From Alphaproteobacteria bacterium (GTDB lineage: Bacteria > Pseudomonadota > Alphaproteobacteria > Micropepsales > Micropepsaceae), in NCBI GenBank assembly GCA_028865545.1, contig JAGWJY010000002.1, positions 88,514 to 152,513 on the forward strand: a stretch of 64,000 nt of DNA, read 5' to 3'. A program made the translations under genes and the position numbers. The notes below the pieces were generated by a model. The model saw only the letters and a program-made list of their open reading frames with translations. It was not told where the DNA came from and searched no databases. Each line of letters starts with the position of its first letter. Within the stretch, counting starts at the first letter, position 1. Below, piece after piece: positions 63,965-64,000 of the stretch.

Positions 63965-64000
63965 TCATCGCTTCACCTCCCAGGTGGTACCGTTGGGACC
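63965..64000 (-). CDS. C-terminal end of a gene cut by the window edge (perhaps cysS)
   Basis: On the minus strand the last codons read GPNGTTWEVKR followed by TGA. The ending GP.GTTW is one I associate with alphaproteobacterial cysteinyl-tRNA synthetases, which are often found beside cimA, but eleven residues are too few to be sure. Confidence 0.4.
   Translation of the reverse strand, partial: GPNGTTWEVKR

Overview
The window looks like a chromosome segment of a Gram-negative alphaproteobacterium that lives on plant polymers. The evidence is three TonB-dependent outer-membrane receptors, several Tat-type signal peptides, XylA/XylB and UxuB/ManD sugar-acid routes, and an Atm1-type ABC transporter, LOG protein and citramalate synthase at the right end. 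I would place it near Caulobacterales, Sphingomonadales or Micropepsales, but the sequence alone does not fix the genus. I saw no tRNA, rRNA, CRISPR array, transposase or phage gene.

Layout. (1) 96-8821: a probable mannose or mannoside locus with an aldo/keto reductase, an MFS sugar symporter, a TonB receptor, an AGE-family mannose isomerase/epimerase and a Mak-type fructokinase. Operators of the type TGAYAGCGCTGTCA sit in front of the transporter, receptor and kinase genes. (2) 9048-14440: a three-gene signalling operon: YfiR-like periplasmic protein, TonB receptor and hybrid histidine kinase. (3) 14521-46328: a very complete glucuronoxylan locus. It holds xylBA, fructuronate reductase, a large TonB receptor, a minus-strand operon (GH115, GH10, Tat-exported Gfo/Idh/MocA enzyme, GH67), a divergent plus-strand operon (CE15 glucuronoyl esterase, SGNH acetylesterase, ExuT-like transporter, GH43), a second minus-strand operon (GPH xyloside transporter, GH52, GH10), and mannonate dehydratase followed by a DUF5060/DUF4038 glycosidase-like protein. 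Four operator-like palindromes of the type TGGTAGCGSTAYCA tie these transcripts together. (4) 46329-51911: a PF04185-type phosphoesterase, a Sel1-repeat protein with a Ser/Gly/Tyr-rich insert, a beta-helix protein and an outer-membrane MetA-like protein. (5) 51912-58377: a structured intergenic region, a double cold-shock-domain protein, and a PadR-controlled RND efflux operon. (6) 58378-64000: Atm1-type ABC exporter with a 30-residue leader peptide gene, LOG, RarD, CimA, a palindromic repeat cluster, and the last codons of a minus-strand gene (perhaps cysS).

How it fits together. Xylan fragments would enter by the TonB receptor. CE15 and the acetylesterase would remove ester links, GH115 and GH67 would release (methyl)glucuronate, and the two GH10 enzymes would cut the backbone. 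Xylo-oligosaccharides would enter by the GPH symporter and be hydrolysed in the cytoplasm by GH52 and GH43. Xylose would then go through XylA and XylB, and glucuronate through ExuT, an isomerase not in the window, UxuB and ManD. No LacI/GntR-type regulator for these operators is encoded here, so the regulators must lie elsewhere. The strongest candidates for undescribed biology are the Tat-exported oxidoreductase between the two alpha-glucuronidases, the DUF5060/DUF4038 protein, the receptor-kinase signalling trio, and the structured leader before the cold-shock gene.
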